From: Nitratiruptor tergarcus DSM 16512 | GTDB taxonomy: Bacteria > Campylobacterota > Campylobacteria > Campylobacterales > Nitratiruptoraceae | Direction of reading: 5' to 3' | Length of the DNA stretch: 64,000 nt | NCBI RefSeq assembly: GCF_027946175.1 | Contig: NZ_AP026671.1 | Span: 1,674,001-1,738,000 of the forward strand | Position numbers and translations under genes: made by a program | Notes under the pieces: model-generated | What the model saw: the letters and a program-made list of their open reading frames with translations, nothing else | Database searches by the model: none | Told to the model about the DNA's origin: nothing | Part shown: positions 1 to 9,123 of the stretch, in pieces | Position numbering within the stretch: position 1 is the stretch's first letter | Layout: the number at the start of each line of letters is the position of its first letter

Positions 1-1269
1 AAAGATGAGTATATTAAGATTGTAGAAGAGGCTCTTAAAGCTGGAGAAGATGGAAAAGATAGAACGGAAGAGGAAGAATATTACAAACCTTGGTGGACAC
101 CAGAAGTGGCTGTGATTGTTGCAGACTCTAAATTTAGACGAAACAAAGGAAGCGAATATCGCAAAGCATTCCTCAAGAAAACGAAATTCTTCGCATATGT
201 TGACTATAAAATGAGCGAAGCAGCGATGTTTGCTGATGTTTTACTTCCAGCAAAAAGTCACTATGAAGTGTATGATATTAGAACAAGCCCAGGATACCAT
301 CGCTTTACTAACCTTGCACAACCACTTGCTAACATGAAGCCAGTTGGTGAAGCGAAAGATGAATGGAGTATGTTTGCATTCCTAGCAAAAAAACTAGAAG
401 AAATAGCAAACAGACCCGAAAACAAGAAAAAAGCAAAAGTCCCAGATAGCAAAAAGTATGCAAGAACTGGATATAGAGATCTAGCAAACTTCTATAAAGA
501 GTATACTAATACTGACGAAGAGTCTGAAGCGGCGATGGAGCCATATTTGGGAACAGATAAACTTGCCGTACAAGCAGCACTCGAAAAATGTGAGCAGTAT
601 GCACCTTGGACAATGGAGAAGATGTATCAAGCAGGTGGTTTCTTACAGCTTAATGAAAAAGCTGCAAAGTTGAGTCCACTCTATGCAGATAGACCATACA
701 ATTCTGGTGAGTTTACGCTCTTTAAACTTGAGCCGTTTGAAACATTAACAGGAAGACAAACGTTCTATATAGATCATCCAACATATTTAAAACTAGTCAA
801 TGGTACAAACTATGCTCTTAAACCACTTGCGCCGCAAAGCAAGAAAAACCCATTTATGCTCATGACACCGCATGCAAGATGGTCAATACATTCTAACTGG
901 AAAAATAGTAGAACATTGCAGCGTCTACAACGTGGGGTGCCATATGTTGCAGTGAATAGAAAGATTGCCCAGATGAAAGGTATCAAAGATGGTGATACCA
1001 TCAGAATCTTCAACGAGCTTGGTGAATTTTATGCTATGGCAAAAGTGAGCTCTTCTGTAGCTCCGGATACTCTTGTTATGGAACATGGTTGGGAGCCATA
1101 TCAATACCTCTTTAATAAAGGGCACAATGAGGTAGTTCCAATGTCACTCAACCTTCTTGAATTAGCAGATGGTTGGGGACACCTCAAATTTGGTGGTCTT
1201 TGGGATGGTAACCAGTATGCCTATGATGGGGCAGTTGATATTGAAAAATCTACGAAGTTTACATATTAA
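1..1269 (+). CDS. Type II DMSO reductase family molybdoenzyme, alpha subunit (C-terminal part)
   Basis: The reading frame is open from the first base of the window, so this is the last 422 residues of a larger catalytic subunit whose start lies outside. The sequence around residues 40-100 (KFFAYVDYKMSEAAMFADVL, then the ADVLLP motif) is typical of molybdopterin oxidoreductases. The C-terminal third carries the molydopterin-dinucleotide binding fold (GDTIRIFNELGEF). The following NarH-like beta and heme-b-type gamma subunits place it in the NarG/SerA/ClrA/PcrA/EbdA/DdhA group. The residues that decide the substrate (Mo ligand, N-terminal cluster) are upstream of the window, so nitrate, chlorate, selenate or an organic substrate cannot be told apart. 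A beta-subunit gene follows after 12 bp. Confidence 0.85.
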   Translation, partial: KDEYIKIVEEALKAGEDGKDRTEEEEYYKPWWTPEVAVIVADSKFRRNKGSEYRKAFLKKTKFFAYVDYKMSEAAMFADVLLPAKSHYEVYDIRTSPGYHRFTNLAQPLANMKPVGEAKDEWSMFAFLAKKLEEIANRPENKKKAKVPDSKKYARTGYRDLANFYKEYTNTDEESEAAMEPYLGTDKLAVQAALEKCEQYAPWTMEKMYQAGGFLQLNEKAAKLSPLYADRPYNSGEFTLFKLEPFETLTGRQTFYIDHPTYLKLVNGTNYALKPLAPQSKKNPFMLMTPHARWSIHSNWKNSRTLQRLQRGVPYVAVNRKIAQMKGIKDGDTIRIFNELGEFYAMAKVSSSVAPDTLVMEHGWEPYQYLFNKGHNEVVPMSLNLLELADGWGHLKFGGLWDGNQYAYDGAVDIEKSTKFTY

Positions 1270-1281
1270 TAGGAGCGTGGC

Positions 1282-2409
1282 ATGTCTAAAAGACAACTAG
1301 CAATGGTAATGGATCTGAATAAATGTATCGGATGCCAAACCTGTACAGTCGCATGTAAAACACAATGGACCAATAGAAATGGTCGTGAATATATGTACTG
1401 GAATAATGTTGAAACATATCCAGGCGATGGATATCCAAAAAAATGGATGGAGCTTGGTGGTGGTTTTGATGCTGCAGGCGATCTCCAGCCTGGCATCATT
1501 CCAAATATTGAAGCAGATTATGGTGTGCCTTGGGATTACAACTATGAGTCACTTGCAGAACAAAACTTATTGAGTGATAAACCAGAGCCTGGTTTTAGAC
1601 CAGATCAAAGTCCAACATGGGGACCAAACTGGGATGAAGATGAGGGAGCAGGTAACTTCCCAATGGACAATTACTTCTTCTATCTTCCACGGATTTGTAA
1701 CCACTGTTCAAATCCAGGATGTCTTAGCGCTTGTCCAAGAGATGCAATTTTTAAACGAGAAGAGGATGGTGTAGTTTTAGTGGATCTTGATAGATGTCAG
1801 GGATACCGCTACTGTATCGCGGGATGTCCATATAAAAAGATCTATTTCAATCCAAAAATCTCTAAGAGTGAAAAGTGTATTCTCTGTTTCCCAAGAATTG
1901 AGCAGGGACTCCCGCCAGCCTGTGCACAGAGCTGTGTTGGTCGTATTCGATTCGTAGGCTTTTTGGATGATGAAGAGAGTCAAGTTTATAAATTGGTACA
2001 TAAATATAAAGTTGCATTGCCACTCAGACCAGATTACGGCACACAGCCAAATGTTTACTATGTACCGCCAACAGAAGCGCCACCAAAATTTGATGAAAAT
2101 GGTAAAATTATTGAAGGCAGCAACAGGATTCCTATTGAAGAGCTAGAAAAACTCTTTGGACCAGCAGTACATGATGCTATTAAAACAATCAAAGCTGAGC
2201 GTGAAAAACGTAAAAAGACTGGGAAATCAGAGCTTATGGATATATTGATTGCATATCAGCATCAAGATATGTTTAGACTCGACCATAATTACTATGTAGA
2301 AGTTGCGAAGAAGAAAGGTATGAAGCCACTGCCACTTGTTGATGAGAGATATGTGGCTGGAAAACATACAAAACCATCTTCAATATCTCATTTTAAGGTG
2401 CACGCATGA
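1282..2409 (+). CDS. Iron-sulfur beta subunit of the type II DMSO reductase family enzyme
   Basis: A 375-residue NarH/SerB-like electron-transfer subunit. It begins with a ferredoxin motif at Cys15-Cys18-Cys21-Cys25 and has further clusters in the middle (CNHCSNPGCLSACP, then CQGYRYCIAGCPYKK, then CILCFPRIEQGLPPACAQSC). In the CQGYRYC motif an aromatic residue replaces a cysteine, as in this family where one cluster is [3Fe-4S]; the expected set is three [4Fe-4S] and one [3Fe-4S]. There is no signal peptide; in this family the beta subunit is exported together with a Tat-bearing alpha subunit. A Shine-Dalgarno-like AGGAG precedes the ATG. The stop overlaps the gamma gene start by 4 bp, so the two are translationally coupled. 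Confidence 0.9.
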   Translation: MSKRQLAMVMDLNKCIGCQTCTVACKTQWTNRNGREYMYWNNVETYPGDGYPKKWMELGGGFDAAGDLQPGIIPNIEADYGVPWDYNYESLAEQNLLSDKPEPGFRPDQSPTWGPNWDEDEGAGNFPMDNYFFYLPRICNHCSNPGCLSACPRDAIFKREEDGVVLVDLDRCQGYRYCIAGCPYKKIYFNPKISKSEKCILCFPRIEQGLPPACAQSCVGRIRFVGFLDDEESQVYKLVHKYKVALPLRPDYGTQPNVYYVPPTEAPPKFDENGKIIEGSNRIPIEELEKLFGPAVHDAIKTIKAEREKRKKTGKSELMDILIAYQHQDMFRLDHNYYVEVAKKKGMKPLPLVDERYVAGKHTKPSSISHFKVHA

Positions 2410-3623
2410 GAAGAGTAATAACATTTACAGCAGCCCTCAGCTTGGCTGCAGTAACGGCAATGGCTGGAAATGTGGTAACCGCTGTTAAGGTTAAGAGTTT
2501 GAAAAATCTCCAATGTGGTGCAAAATTGGTACGTAAACATGCAAAATTTGTGCCTGTAACACTCTATCCACAAACTACTGTCAAACTTAATGATAAAAAG
2601 GCACTTGAGCTTAATAAAGATGCAAAAGCAAAAGTGGCTGAAGTAGCTGCATTTACTGATGGAAAAAATGTAGCAATCATTATGCGCTGGCCAGATAAGA
2701 GTAAAGATGTTTACAAAGGCTACGAAAGCGACAGCTATCCAGATGGATTTGCTGTACAATTTGCAGCAGATGCAAGCAACCCTCAAAAGCTTCCGTATAT
2801 AGGTATGGGAAGTGATGGCAGACCTGTTGAGATTTTCATTAGAAAAGCTTATGGACAAGGAGTATATGAGCCAAATGGCAATGGAGATGTTGCACATCAA
2901 GTAAATGAGCACAATACCAATTATTTTGGAAAAGGACTCAAAAAATTTAAAAAAGAGGTGAAAAAACTTGGAGTACTTCCATATCAAAGAGCCTTTGTGA
3001 GCGAAGGTTTTCGCAGTATGACGGAAATCAAAGATGGAAGTGTTAACTACCGCACTGATATGCATTACGTCAATAAAAAAGGTGGAATGTGGGGTGGAAT
3101 GGTTGTGAAGCCTCTCAAAGATGCTTATGCAGCACCAAGTAAGAATGAGTTAGCTGTTGCTGTGGCAGCGTGGGACGGAAAAGAGCTGCAAAGAGATGGT
3201 CTCAAAAGACTCTCTAGCTGGATTGCCGTCAAACTTCCTGGAGCAAAAAATAAGGCTTTAGAAGCAGTTGTAACAGAAAAAGCCAAAGGTGATGTTGCTA
3301 ACGGAAAGAAAGAGTTTGAGACTAATTGTGCAAGCTGTCACCGTGACAGAAATTTCCAAAATGCTCCTCTTTACATGGCACCAGGTCTTGAAAATATAGG
3401 TGGGCAGACTACTGCTGCATATATTAGAGAATCGATTCTTGATCCAAATGCGGTTGTGGTTCCTGGATATAACAGAAATGCTCATCCAAACTTTGCGTGG
3501 TATACAGTGGATGACAAAGGTAACAGAACTTCAACTATGCCACCATTCAACTATCTTGATAAAAAAGTTGTAGAAGATATCGTGGCATATCTGCAGACAC
3601 AAAAAGCGGAGGTTGCAAAATGA
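2406..3623 (+). CDS. Heme-binding gamma subunit (EbdC/SerC-like) with C-terminal cytochrome c domain
   Basis: A 405-residue exported protein with a Sec signal peptide (about residues 1-20, ending AMAG). The middle part resembles the ethylbenzene-dehydrogenase-type heme b gamma subunit (MRWPDKSK, YPDGFAVQFA, GMGSDGRPVEIF). From about residue 295 it continues into a monoheme cytochrome c with CASCH near residue 308 and a Met-containing TSTMPPF segment as a possible distal ligand. Stand-alone gamma subunits of selenate or chlorate reductases are around 200-240 residues, so the cytochrome is an added domain. It could pass electrons between the heme b and a periplasmic or membrane partner, which would explain why no NarI-like quinol subunit is visible. 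It overlaps its neighbours by 4 bp on both sides. Confidence 0.8.
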   Translation: MRRVITFTAALSLAAVTAMAGNVVTAVKVKSLKNLQCGAKLVRKHAKFVPVTLYPQTTVKLNDKKALELNKDAKAKVAEVAAFTDGKNVAIIMRWPDKSKDVYKGYESDSYPDGFAVQFAADASNPQKLPYIGMGSDGRPVEIFIRKAYGQGVYEPNGNGDVAHQVNEHNTNYFGKGLKKFKKEVKKLGVLPYQRAFVSEGFRSMTEIKDGSVNYRTDMHYVNKKGGMWGGMVVKPLKDAYAAPSKNELAVAVAAWDGKELQRDGLKRLSSWIAVKLPGAKNKALEAVVTEKAKGDVANGKKEFETNCASCHRDRNFQNAPLYMAPGLENIGGQTTAAYIRESILDPNAVVVPGYNRNAHPNFAWYTVDDKGNRTSTMPPFNYLDKKVVEDIVAYLQTQKAEVAK

Positions 3624-4033
3624 AAAAAATAGCGCTTTTAGCCCTTGTGGCTGCTGGCATGCTTTTTGCTAGCAGTGGTGAAAAGGGTGAGTTTGAGAAA
3701 AAAGGTTTTTTGACAACAAAATGGTGTGCGCAAAACGATCTTTTTGCAGACTGTCGTCTCGAATCTTACCATTGTGGTAGTGAAGGGTGCTATCGCAACT
3801 GGGTTCCTGGAGAACCAGGAAAAACAGAGATAGTACTTTATGTACATGATGAAGGAAAAATCTATGAAATCAAGCCAAGTGGCGTGCATGTGAGTGAGCT
3901 TTTGGAAAAGGCTGCAAACCGCAACGAGGTGACAATCATTGGTAAATTAGAGAGCGATGGTAAAACTATTGAAGCTATGGAGTTTAAAGCTCCACCACCT
4001 CCTAAAAAGTCTTTCTTTAAAGGTTGTCTCTAA
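3620..4033 (+). CDS. Small exported Cys-rich protein of the molybdoenzyme operon, unknown function
   Basis: A 137-residue protein that I do not recognise. It has a signal peptide (residues 1-18, ending MLFAS) and a mature region with five cysteines before residue 60 or so (WCAQ, DCRL, HCGS, GCYR) plus a cysteine two residues from the C-terminus (KGCL). A short proline run (APPPPKK) precedes that tail. The predicted beta-rich middle (KTEIVLYVHDEGKIYEIKPS, VTIIGKLESDGKTIEAMEF) looks OB-fold-like, but this is only an impression. It overlaps the gamma-subunit gene by 4 bp and is the last gene before a strong hairpin terminator, so it belongs to the enzyme operon. A role in metal or heme handling or as an extra subunit is possible. 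Confidence 0.7.
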   Translation: MKKIALLALVAAGMLFASSGEKGEFEKKGFLTTKWCAQNDLFADCRLESYHCGSEGCYRNWVPGEPGKTEIVLYVHDEGKIYEIKPSGVHVSELLEKAANRNEVTIIGKLESDGKTIEAMEFKAPPPPKKSFFKGCL

Positions 4034-4035
4034 TT

Positions 4036-4064
4036 CCAAACCGCCTTGGGCGGTTTTGGCTTTT
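4036..4064 (+). terminator. Rho-independent terminator after the molybdoenzyme structural genes
   Basis: CCAAACCGCC and GGCGGTTTTGG form a 10-bp stem around a very short TTG loop, followed by CTTTT. It begins two bases after the stop codon of the Cys-rich protein. It separates the structural genes from the chaperone gene downstream. Confidence 0.8.
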
Positions 4065-4080
4065 AGATATGAAAATTCGA

Positions 4081-4086
4081 TACAAT
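4081..4086 (+). promoter_or_regulatory. Putative -10 element (TACAAT) for the chaperone-Bat gene run
   Basis: TACAAT lies 31 bp before the GTG start of the TorD-like gene and directly after the terminator, so a new promoter is needed here. No clear -35 box is seen, which is common for sigma-70 promoters of Campylobacterota. Confidence 0.4.
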
Positions 4087-4116
4087 TGCTAAAATTTTTA
4101 TATCTAAAGGGTTTGT

Positions 4117-4692
4117 GTGGACAATAAAGCAAGAGCATTTGTGTATGCATTTTTATCAAGAGTCTTTGAAAAAGAGTTAGGAAAAAAAGAGATTGAAGAT
4201 CTCAAAAAGAGCCCCGATCTTCTTGCAGCTATTGGAGAAGAGACAAAAAACTACTTCAATGCTACTGATACACAGGAGATAGAGGAGGCTCTCAATATCG
4301 ATTTTAACTCCCTTTTTATAATAAATTCGCAACCAGTTGAATCACTTGTTATTGATTCAACCGGAGAGATTTTGGTGGGACTGCAAAATCCTGTTATGTT
4401 CTTCTATTTTGAAAATGGGTATGAGATAGATATGAACCGCACAGAAATCTTGGCTCCCGATCATTTGGCAATAGAGTTTGGATTTATGCAAAACCTGGCA
4501 TATAGAGATGAGGACAAGACTGCACTTAAATTTTTACAAAATCATCTTTTACAGTGGGTACCTCCCTATTTACTCGCGATGCAAAAGGTAGCACAAACGC
4601 CATTTTATAAAGATATTTGTGATTTTACTACTGATTATCTTTTTAGTGACTATGAGCTTTTACGTAAGGAAATAGGTGATGATGGAGTATAA
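4117..4692 (+). CDS. TorD/DmsD-family molybdoenzyme assembly chaperone
   Basis: A 191-residue, all-helical, cytoplasmic protein with the features of the TorD family: an N-terminal YAFLSRVFEKE segment and an ALNIDFNSLFI segment. The matching subunit in selenate, chlorate or dimethyl sulfide enzymes (SerD, ClrD, DdhD) inserts the cofactor and proofreads the Tat signal of the alpha subunit. It starts at a GTG preceded by an AAAGG sequence. Unlike in many relatives, it is transcribed apart from the structural genes, behind a terminator. It overlaps the next gene by about 10 bp. Confidence 0.75.
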   Translation: MDNKARAFVYAFLSRVFEKELGKKEIEDLKKSPDLLAAIGEETKNYFNATDTQEIEEALNIDFNSLFIINSQPVESLVIDSTGEILVGLQNPVMFFYFENGYEIDMNRTEILAPDHLAIEFGFMQNLAYRDEDKTALKFLQNHLLQWVPPYLLAMQKVAQTPFYKDICDFTTDYLFSDYELLRKEIGDDGV

Positions 4693-5713
4693 GCAAAAAG
4701 GAAAGCTCTTTACCTTTGATCTGCTTAAATGTTTGCGTACTGACTATTTTCATAATGACTGTAAAAAATGTATGGAGATCTGTCCTGAAAATGCATTCTA
4801 TTTTGATCGCAAACGTTTGAGTATCGATTTCGATAAATGTACTAACTGCTCTGTATGTCTTGGTGTCTGTCCAACTGAGGCTCTTACTTTAGATTTTTTT
4901 GACCCAAACGATTACATACTTAAGAATGAGACACATCTTTCATGCAAAAAAGATATACCATGTTTGAGTGCATTTTCAAGCGAGCACTTTATTACTATCG
5001 CTTTGCGTCATGGCACTTTAAGCTGTGATCTTTCACATTGTGAGGGGTGCCATCTCAATCCAGAGAATAAGACACTTCACTCAATCCGTGAGCGACTTGA
5101 AGAGGCTAAGCGATTTTTAGATGAGAGTGGTGCAGAAGCTGTTATTGAAGAAAAACCTTATCAAGAGGATAGAAGAGGCTTTTTTAAAGCGATTTTTAGT
5201 GCAGCCAAAGAGACAACAAAAGAAGAAAAGCTCTCCTCCTTGCAAAGCGATCTCAATAGAGTCCCTTTGAAGCTCACACTTTTGAAAAACTCTTTAAAAA
5301 AAGCGAGCAAAGATCTTACAAATAAAGAGATAAGCACTGCGTATAGCTTTCTTGGCAATAAAAAGATTGATGAGAATTGTACAAACTGTAGAGATTGTGT
5401 GCAGTTTTGCCCTACAAATGCGCTGTTTACTTCCAGTGAGGGAGATGCTATCTGGTTTATTGCAGGTAAATGTATCGATTGTGCAATATGTAACGGTATT
5501 TGTAAACCAAAGTCGATTACAGATGCGCAGACTCTCGATCTCGTAGCCTTTGCTTTTGATAGAGGTGAAGAGCTGATTCATCACCAAATTGAGATTTGTA
5601 GTGAGTGTAAAACTCCATTTGCCTATAAGAGTGGGGAAATGCTGTGTGACCGCTGCAAAAGTTTTGTAGATGAGTTTGCTGATATATTTAAACTTGCAAG
5701 TGATATGGAGTAA
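4682..5713 (+). CDS. Polyferredoxin-like 4Fe-4S protein
   Basis: A cytoplasmic protein of about 343 residues without a signal peptide. It carries two separated pairs of ferredoxin motifs: CKKCMEICP with CTNCSVCLGVCP near residues 25-65, and CTNCRDCVQFCP with CIDCAICNGICK near residues 235-285. Further Cys pairs (CKKDIPC, CDLSHCEGC) lie between them and a C-terminal CSEC-CDRC pair looks like a zinc ribbon. Tandem ATG codons at 4679 and 4682 and a GTG at 4676 are all possible starts. Position after a TorD-like chaperone suggests a NapF-like role in enzyme maturation or electron delivery, but this is inference. Confidence 0.7.
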   Translation: MEYKQKGKLFTFDLLKCLRTDYFHNDCKKCMEICPENAFYFDRKRLSIDFDKCTNCSVCLGVCPTEALTLDFFDPNDYILKNETHLSCKKDIPCLSAFSSEHFITIALRHGTLSCDLSHCEGCHLNPENKTLHSIRERLEEAKRFLDESGAEAVIEEKPYQEDRRGFFKAIFSAAKETTKEEKLSSLQSDLNRVPLKLTLLKNSLKKASKDLTNKEISTAYSFLGNKKIDENCTNCRDCVQFCPTNALFTSSEGDAIWFIAGKCIDCAICNGICKPKSITDAQTLDLVAFAFDRGEELIHHQIEICSECKTPFAYKSGEMLCDRCKSFVDEFADIFKLASDME

Positions 5714-6579
5714 TGCACTTTAGTTTTGAATACCCTTTTGCATTTTTTTGGCTTTTTATACTTTTTTGTTTTTTTCGCTGCAAAAGAGAGTATTGCAAAA
5801 TCTATTTTGCAAAAACTAACTTCTTACCACGCACACTTTTAAGCAAAGATTATCTCCCTCTCATTATCGCAGCTCTTTTTATCACTGCCCTTGCTTCACC
5901 ATTTACCTATTCGGCTTTTGCAAAGAGTGGAAAAAAGGGGCGCGATCTTGTGCTAGCTATCGATGCAAGCGGTTCTATGGGAGGAGATTTTGGTCAAAGA
6001 AGTAAATTTGATACTCTCATTGATCTTGCTCGTACCTTTATTCAGCATCGCTACGATGACAACATTGGTGTGGTAGTCTTTGGTACCTTTGCATACCCTG
6101 CAAGTCCAATAACATACGATACTAAGGCACTGCAGTTTTTATTAAACTATCTTGAACTCTCTATTGCAGGCAATAATACTGCCATAGGCGATGCGATTAT
6201 GGAAGCGGTGAAGATGCTCAAAAAAAGCGATGCAAAAGAGAAGGTCATTGTACTCTTTACAGATGGTTACCACAATAGCGGAAGTATCTCACCAAAACAG
6301 GCAGTAAAAGAGGCAAAAAAGATTAAAGCCAAAATTTATACTGTAGGAATTGGAGAGGAATTTGACAAAAAACTGCTTGAACGAATCGCTAAAGAGACAG
6401 GGGGAGAGAGTTTTAGTGCAAAAGATGAGAAGGCTTTGGCTGCAGTAATGGAACGCATTGATGAGCTTGAAAAGAGTCCTCTGCGCAGTGGCGTCTATAT
6501 CGATAAACGAACTCTTTTCCCTTGGATTGGAATAGCGTTAGTAGGGTTATTGCTCTATGATATAAGGCGAAAAATATGA
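5713..6579 (+). CDS. batA: BatA-like von Willebrand factor A membrane protein
   Basis: A 288-residue protein with hydrophobic segments at the N-terminus, a vWA domain in the middle and one C-terminal membrane helix (LFPWIGIALVGLLLYDI). The metal-ion adhesion site is complete, with DASGSMGG near residue 77 and a TDGYHNSG segment further on. This is the usual BatA/aerotolerance-operon architecture, where vWA proteins work with a MoxR ATPase to assemble or activate partner complexes at the membrane. The start codon overlaps the stop of the ferredoxin gene by one base, so the Bat cluster is co-transcribed with the chaperone and the ferredoxin. Confidence 0.85.
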   Translation: MHFSFEYPFAFFWLFILFCFFRCKREYCKIYFAKTNFLPRTLLSKDYLPLIIAALFITALASPFTYSAFAKSGKKGRDLVLAIDASGSMGGDFGQRSKFDTLIDLARTFIQHRYDDNIGVVVFGTFAYPASPITYDTKALQFLLNYLELSIAGNNTAIGDAIMEAVKMLKKSDAKEKVIVLFTDGYHNSGSISPKQAVKEAKKIKAKIYTVGIGEEFDKKLLERIAKETGGESFSAKDEKALAAVMERIDELEKSPLRSGVYIDKRTLFPWIGIALVGLLLYDIRRKI

Positions 6580-8072
6580 GCTTTTTATATCCATATCTTC
6601 TCTTTTTTACAATACCAGCACTTTTACTCACCTTTTTAATAAAGAAAAAACGCGCAAAACTTCCATTTAATCCAAAAATTGTTATAGCAAACCAAAGTGT
6701 CAATTATCTGCTCTTACCCTTTGTTCTTGCTTTAGTCATAGTTGCACTTGCTAGGCCAGTTCTCAAAAAACCGCTTCTAGCGCAAAAATCCGTCCAGCCA
6801 CTCTTTATAGCTATCGATTTTTCCAACTCGATGCGTGCTGAAGGGCGACTTGAAAAAGCAAAGAGGATCGCACTTGATTTAATACAAGAAGCCCCTTTTA
6901 AAATTTCTTTGCTTATTTTTACTACCAATCCACTCATTATCGCTCCTCCAACAAGTGATAAAGAGGCATTAAAAATGGCACTTGCAAGTATCAATCAAGA
7001 TGCAATTTTGACAAAAGGCACCGATTTTGCAAAACTGTTGGAGTTTATAGGAGAGTTTGAAGGGAAAAAGAATCTTGTTATTATCAGCGATGGGGGAGAT
7101 TTTAAAGATCCATCAATATTGGAAAAAATAGCGAAAAAGCATGATATAGCAATATATAGTGTTGGTGTTGGAAGTCGCAGTGGTGCACTCATTCCAACAC
7201 GTGAAGGGTATCTTAAAAGTGAAGGCAAGCTTGTAGTAACAAAACGCAACCCCAATTTTGAAAAACTTGGGAACTTTTATGATGAGCAAAATTATCTTGC
7301 AATTGTAGATGATATTGATAAAGAGCTGAGTCAGCAGCAGCAAAATGAGATTGTAGAGCTTTTTTGGATTCCGCTCTTGATTGCATTTTTGCTTTATTTC
7401 CATGCCTATACCACACTTTTTGAAAAGCTCCGTACAAAAAAACTTTTTCTTCTTGCTTTGGCTATAGGTGTGCATGCTTCATTATTGGATGAATTTGCAC
7501 TCCAAAGAGGCTATAAGCAAATAAAAAATCACCAATATAGTGATGCTGTGCAAACGCTCTCTTCCATACCCTATCTTGAAGCACGCTATGCTTACGCGGT
7601 AGCGCTCTTTCATCTTGGGAAAGTTCCTGAAGCTCTTAAAGTTTTTAAAACAATACGGAGCAAAGATCCAAAAGTAAAAGCAAAAATCTACTACAACATA
7701 GGTCTTTGCTATGAAAAGATGAGAAAGTATGAAGAGGCGTTGCGCTTTTTTATCAAAGCCTGTCAACTGCAAAGAGATGGAAAATGCCTCAAAAAAATAG
7801 AAAAGCTTGCTTTCAAAAAAAATCAAAAAAAGCAGCTTCTCCCCTTTGCGAAGCAAAAGATCGTACCAAAGGCAGGAAAAAAGGGCGAAAAGAGCAAACA
7901 AAAAAGCGCAGGAGGATCTAATATCAATCTTGCAATGCAGAGTGGAAGTGCACAAGGGGGCAAGAAGAGTAGGGGAGGGAGTCTTAGCAAAAAAGGAGAG
8001 GCACATCCAGTTAGTTCAAAAGTATATGAGTTAATTAATAAAGGATATATTGATGAGAAGCGTCCTTGGTAG
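6576..8072 (+). CDS. batB: BatB-like vWA protein fused to a TPR domain (BatB-BatC fusion)
   Basis: A 498-residue membrane protein. It has two N-terminal helices, a vWA domain with DFSNSM (DxSxS) near residue 85 and ISDGGDFKD later, a further membrane helix near residue 265 (FWIPLLIAFLLYFHAYTTLF), and tetratricopeptide repeats from about residue 305 to 400. The end is a lysine/glycine-rich tail. In Bacteroides-type operons BatB and BatC are separate genes; here the TPR part is fused on. It overlaps batA by 4 bp and the next gene by 20 bp. Confidence 0.85.
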   Translation: MSFLYPYLLFFTIPALLLTFLIKKKRAKLPFNPKIVIANQSVNYLLLPFVLALVIVALARPVLKKPLLAQKSVQPLFIAIDFSNSMRAEGRLEKAKRIALDLIQEAPFKISLLIFTTNPLIIAPPTSDKEALKMALASINQDAILTKGTDFAKLLEFIGEFEGKKNLVIISDGGDFKDPSILEKIAKKHDIAIYSVGVGSRSGALIPTREGYLKSEGKLVVTKRNPNFEKLGNFYDEQNYLAIVDDIDKELSQQQQNEIVELFWIPLLIAFLLYFHAYTTLFEKLRTKKLFLLALAIGVHASLLDEFALQRGYKQIKNHQYSDAVQTLSSIPYLEARYAYAVALFHLGKVPEALKVFKTIRSKDPKVKAKIYYNIGLCYEKMRKYEEALRFFIKACQLQRDGKCLKKIEKLAFKKNQKKQLLPFAKQKIVPKAGKKGEKSKQKSAGGSNINLAMQSGSAQGGKKSRGGSLSKKGEAHPVSSKVYELINKGYIDEKRPW

Positions 8073-9123
8073 TATTCTATTAGTTGTAGCGCTCTTTGGT
8101 GCAGATGTGCAAGTGAGCACTACTACGCCATTTTATAAAGAGCCGGTACTTCTTACATTTACATATAGCGATCCAGAGCCACAAAAGATTGTTTGGGTAA
8201 AGTTTTCTCCCGTTAAAGATCCTGCAATAGAGAGTCACTTTCTCAAAAAAACAGTAAATAGTGGATCGTATACGTTCTCTTATCTCCTTTTCCCTCTCAA
8301 AGAGGGCGAAATCACGATGCATTATATATTGAAGGTGAAAAAGTCGGCTGTGGAAGTGATTCAGCAAGATATTTTAGGCACAGGATATGAGCAGACAAAT
8401 CCAATAGAGGGAAAAGTGTATACCATCGATGTGGCACCTACAATATTCCATGTAAAGCATGTGAAGCCAGTAGATCTCTATGGTGATTTTCATATTACAT
8501 TGGATGTAGATAAAAACAAGGTGGAGAGTTATGAGCCACTCTATGTGAGTGTGCGGCTGCGAGGTGTTGGATATGTACCACAACTAGAAGATCCTTTGCA
8601 AATTCCTGGAGTAAAGATTCTCAAAGATAAACCACAAAAGAGTGTGCAATTTACTCCTAAGGGAGCTGAAGTTGATTATATCTTTCGCTATGCAGTTGTG
8701 AGTGATCATAACTTTACGATTCCAGCACTGCGGCTCAAAGAGTTTGATTTTGCTCGCTATAAAGATCTCACAACTCCTGCATATACAATTACAGTAATTC
8801 GCCCAAAAAATCTTGTTGATAAAGAGAATAATCCACTAAAAATAGAGCCAACATTTGAAAAGTTTCAAGCGGTTTTACTCTATGTGGCAGTTTTTCTTGC
8901 AGGTGTGTTAAGTGGAGTGATTCTTTACTTGCTATGGCGAAGAAAAGAGATAGAGGATATTTTGCTTGCACGCAATCATAAAGAGCTCTTAGCACTTTTG
9001 GTGGTACGCTATCCTAACTGTTTTGCAAAGGAGAAAGAGGCGCTTGAGCGTGAAGAGAATCTACAAAAAATCAAAAAAGAGATTATCAAAGGATTGAAAC
9101 AATGCAAATCATCCAAGCACTAA
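8053..9123 (+). CDS. batD: BatD-like exported membrane protein
   Basis: A 356-residue protein with a signal peptide (VLGSILLVVALFGAD), a long periplasmic beta-rich part with repeated short beta motifs, a membrane helix near residue 275 (AVLLYVAVFLAGVLSGVILY) and a charged cytoplasmic tail. This topology and its place after batB fit the BatD family. The ATG at 8053 is preferred over the TTG immediately before it. The MoxR gene starts 22 bp before its end. Confidence 0.7.
   Translation: MRSVLGSILLVVALFGADVQVSTTTPFYKEPVLLTFTYSDPEPQKIVWVKFSPVKDPAIESHFLKKTVNSGSYTFSYLLFPLKEGEITMHYILKVKKSAVEVIQQDILGTGYEQTNPIEGKVYTIDVAPTIFHVKHVKPVDLYGDFHITLDVDKNKVESYEPLYVSVRLRGVGYVPQLEDPLQIPGVKILKDKPQKSVQFTPKGAEVDYIFRYAVVSDHNFTIPALRLKEFDFARYKDLTTPAYTITVIRPKNLVDKENNPLKIEPTFEKFQAVLLYVAVFLAGVLSGVILYLLWRRKEIEDILLARNHKELLALLVVRYPNCFAKEKEALEREENLQKIKKEIIKGLKQCKSSKH

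Noticed and set aside
2388-3065. A 225-residue open frame on the minus strand
   Set aside because: It lies wholly opposite the gamma-subunit gene, has odd composition (many Ile, Phe, Cys, His, Ser) and no ribosome-binding site; it is a shadow of the coding strand.
7113-7475. Minus-strand frames opposite batB and elsewhere in the Bat cluster
   Set aside because: They follow the codon pattern of the real genes in reverse and carry no domain or Shine-Dalgarno.
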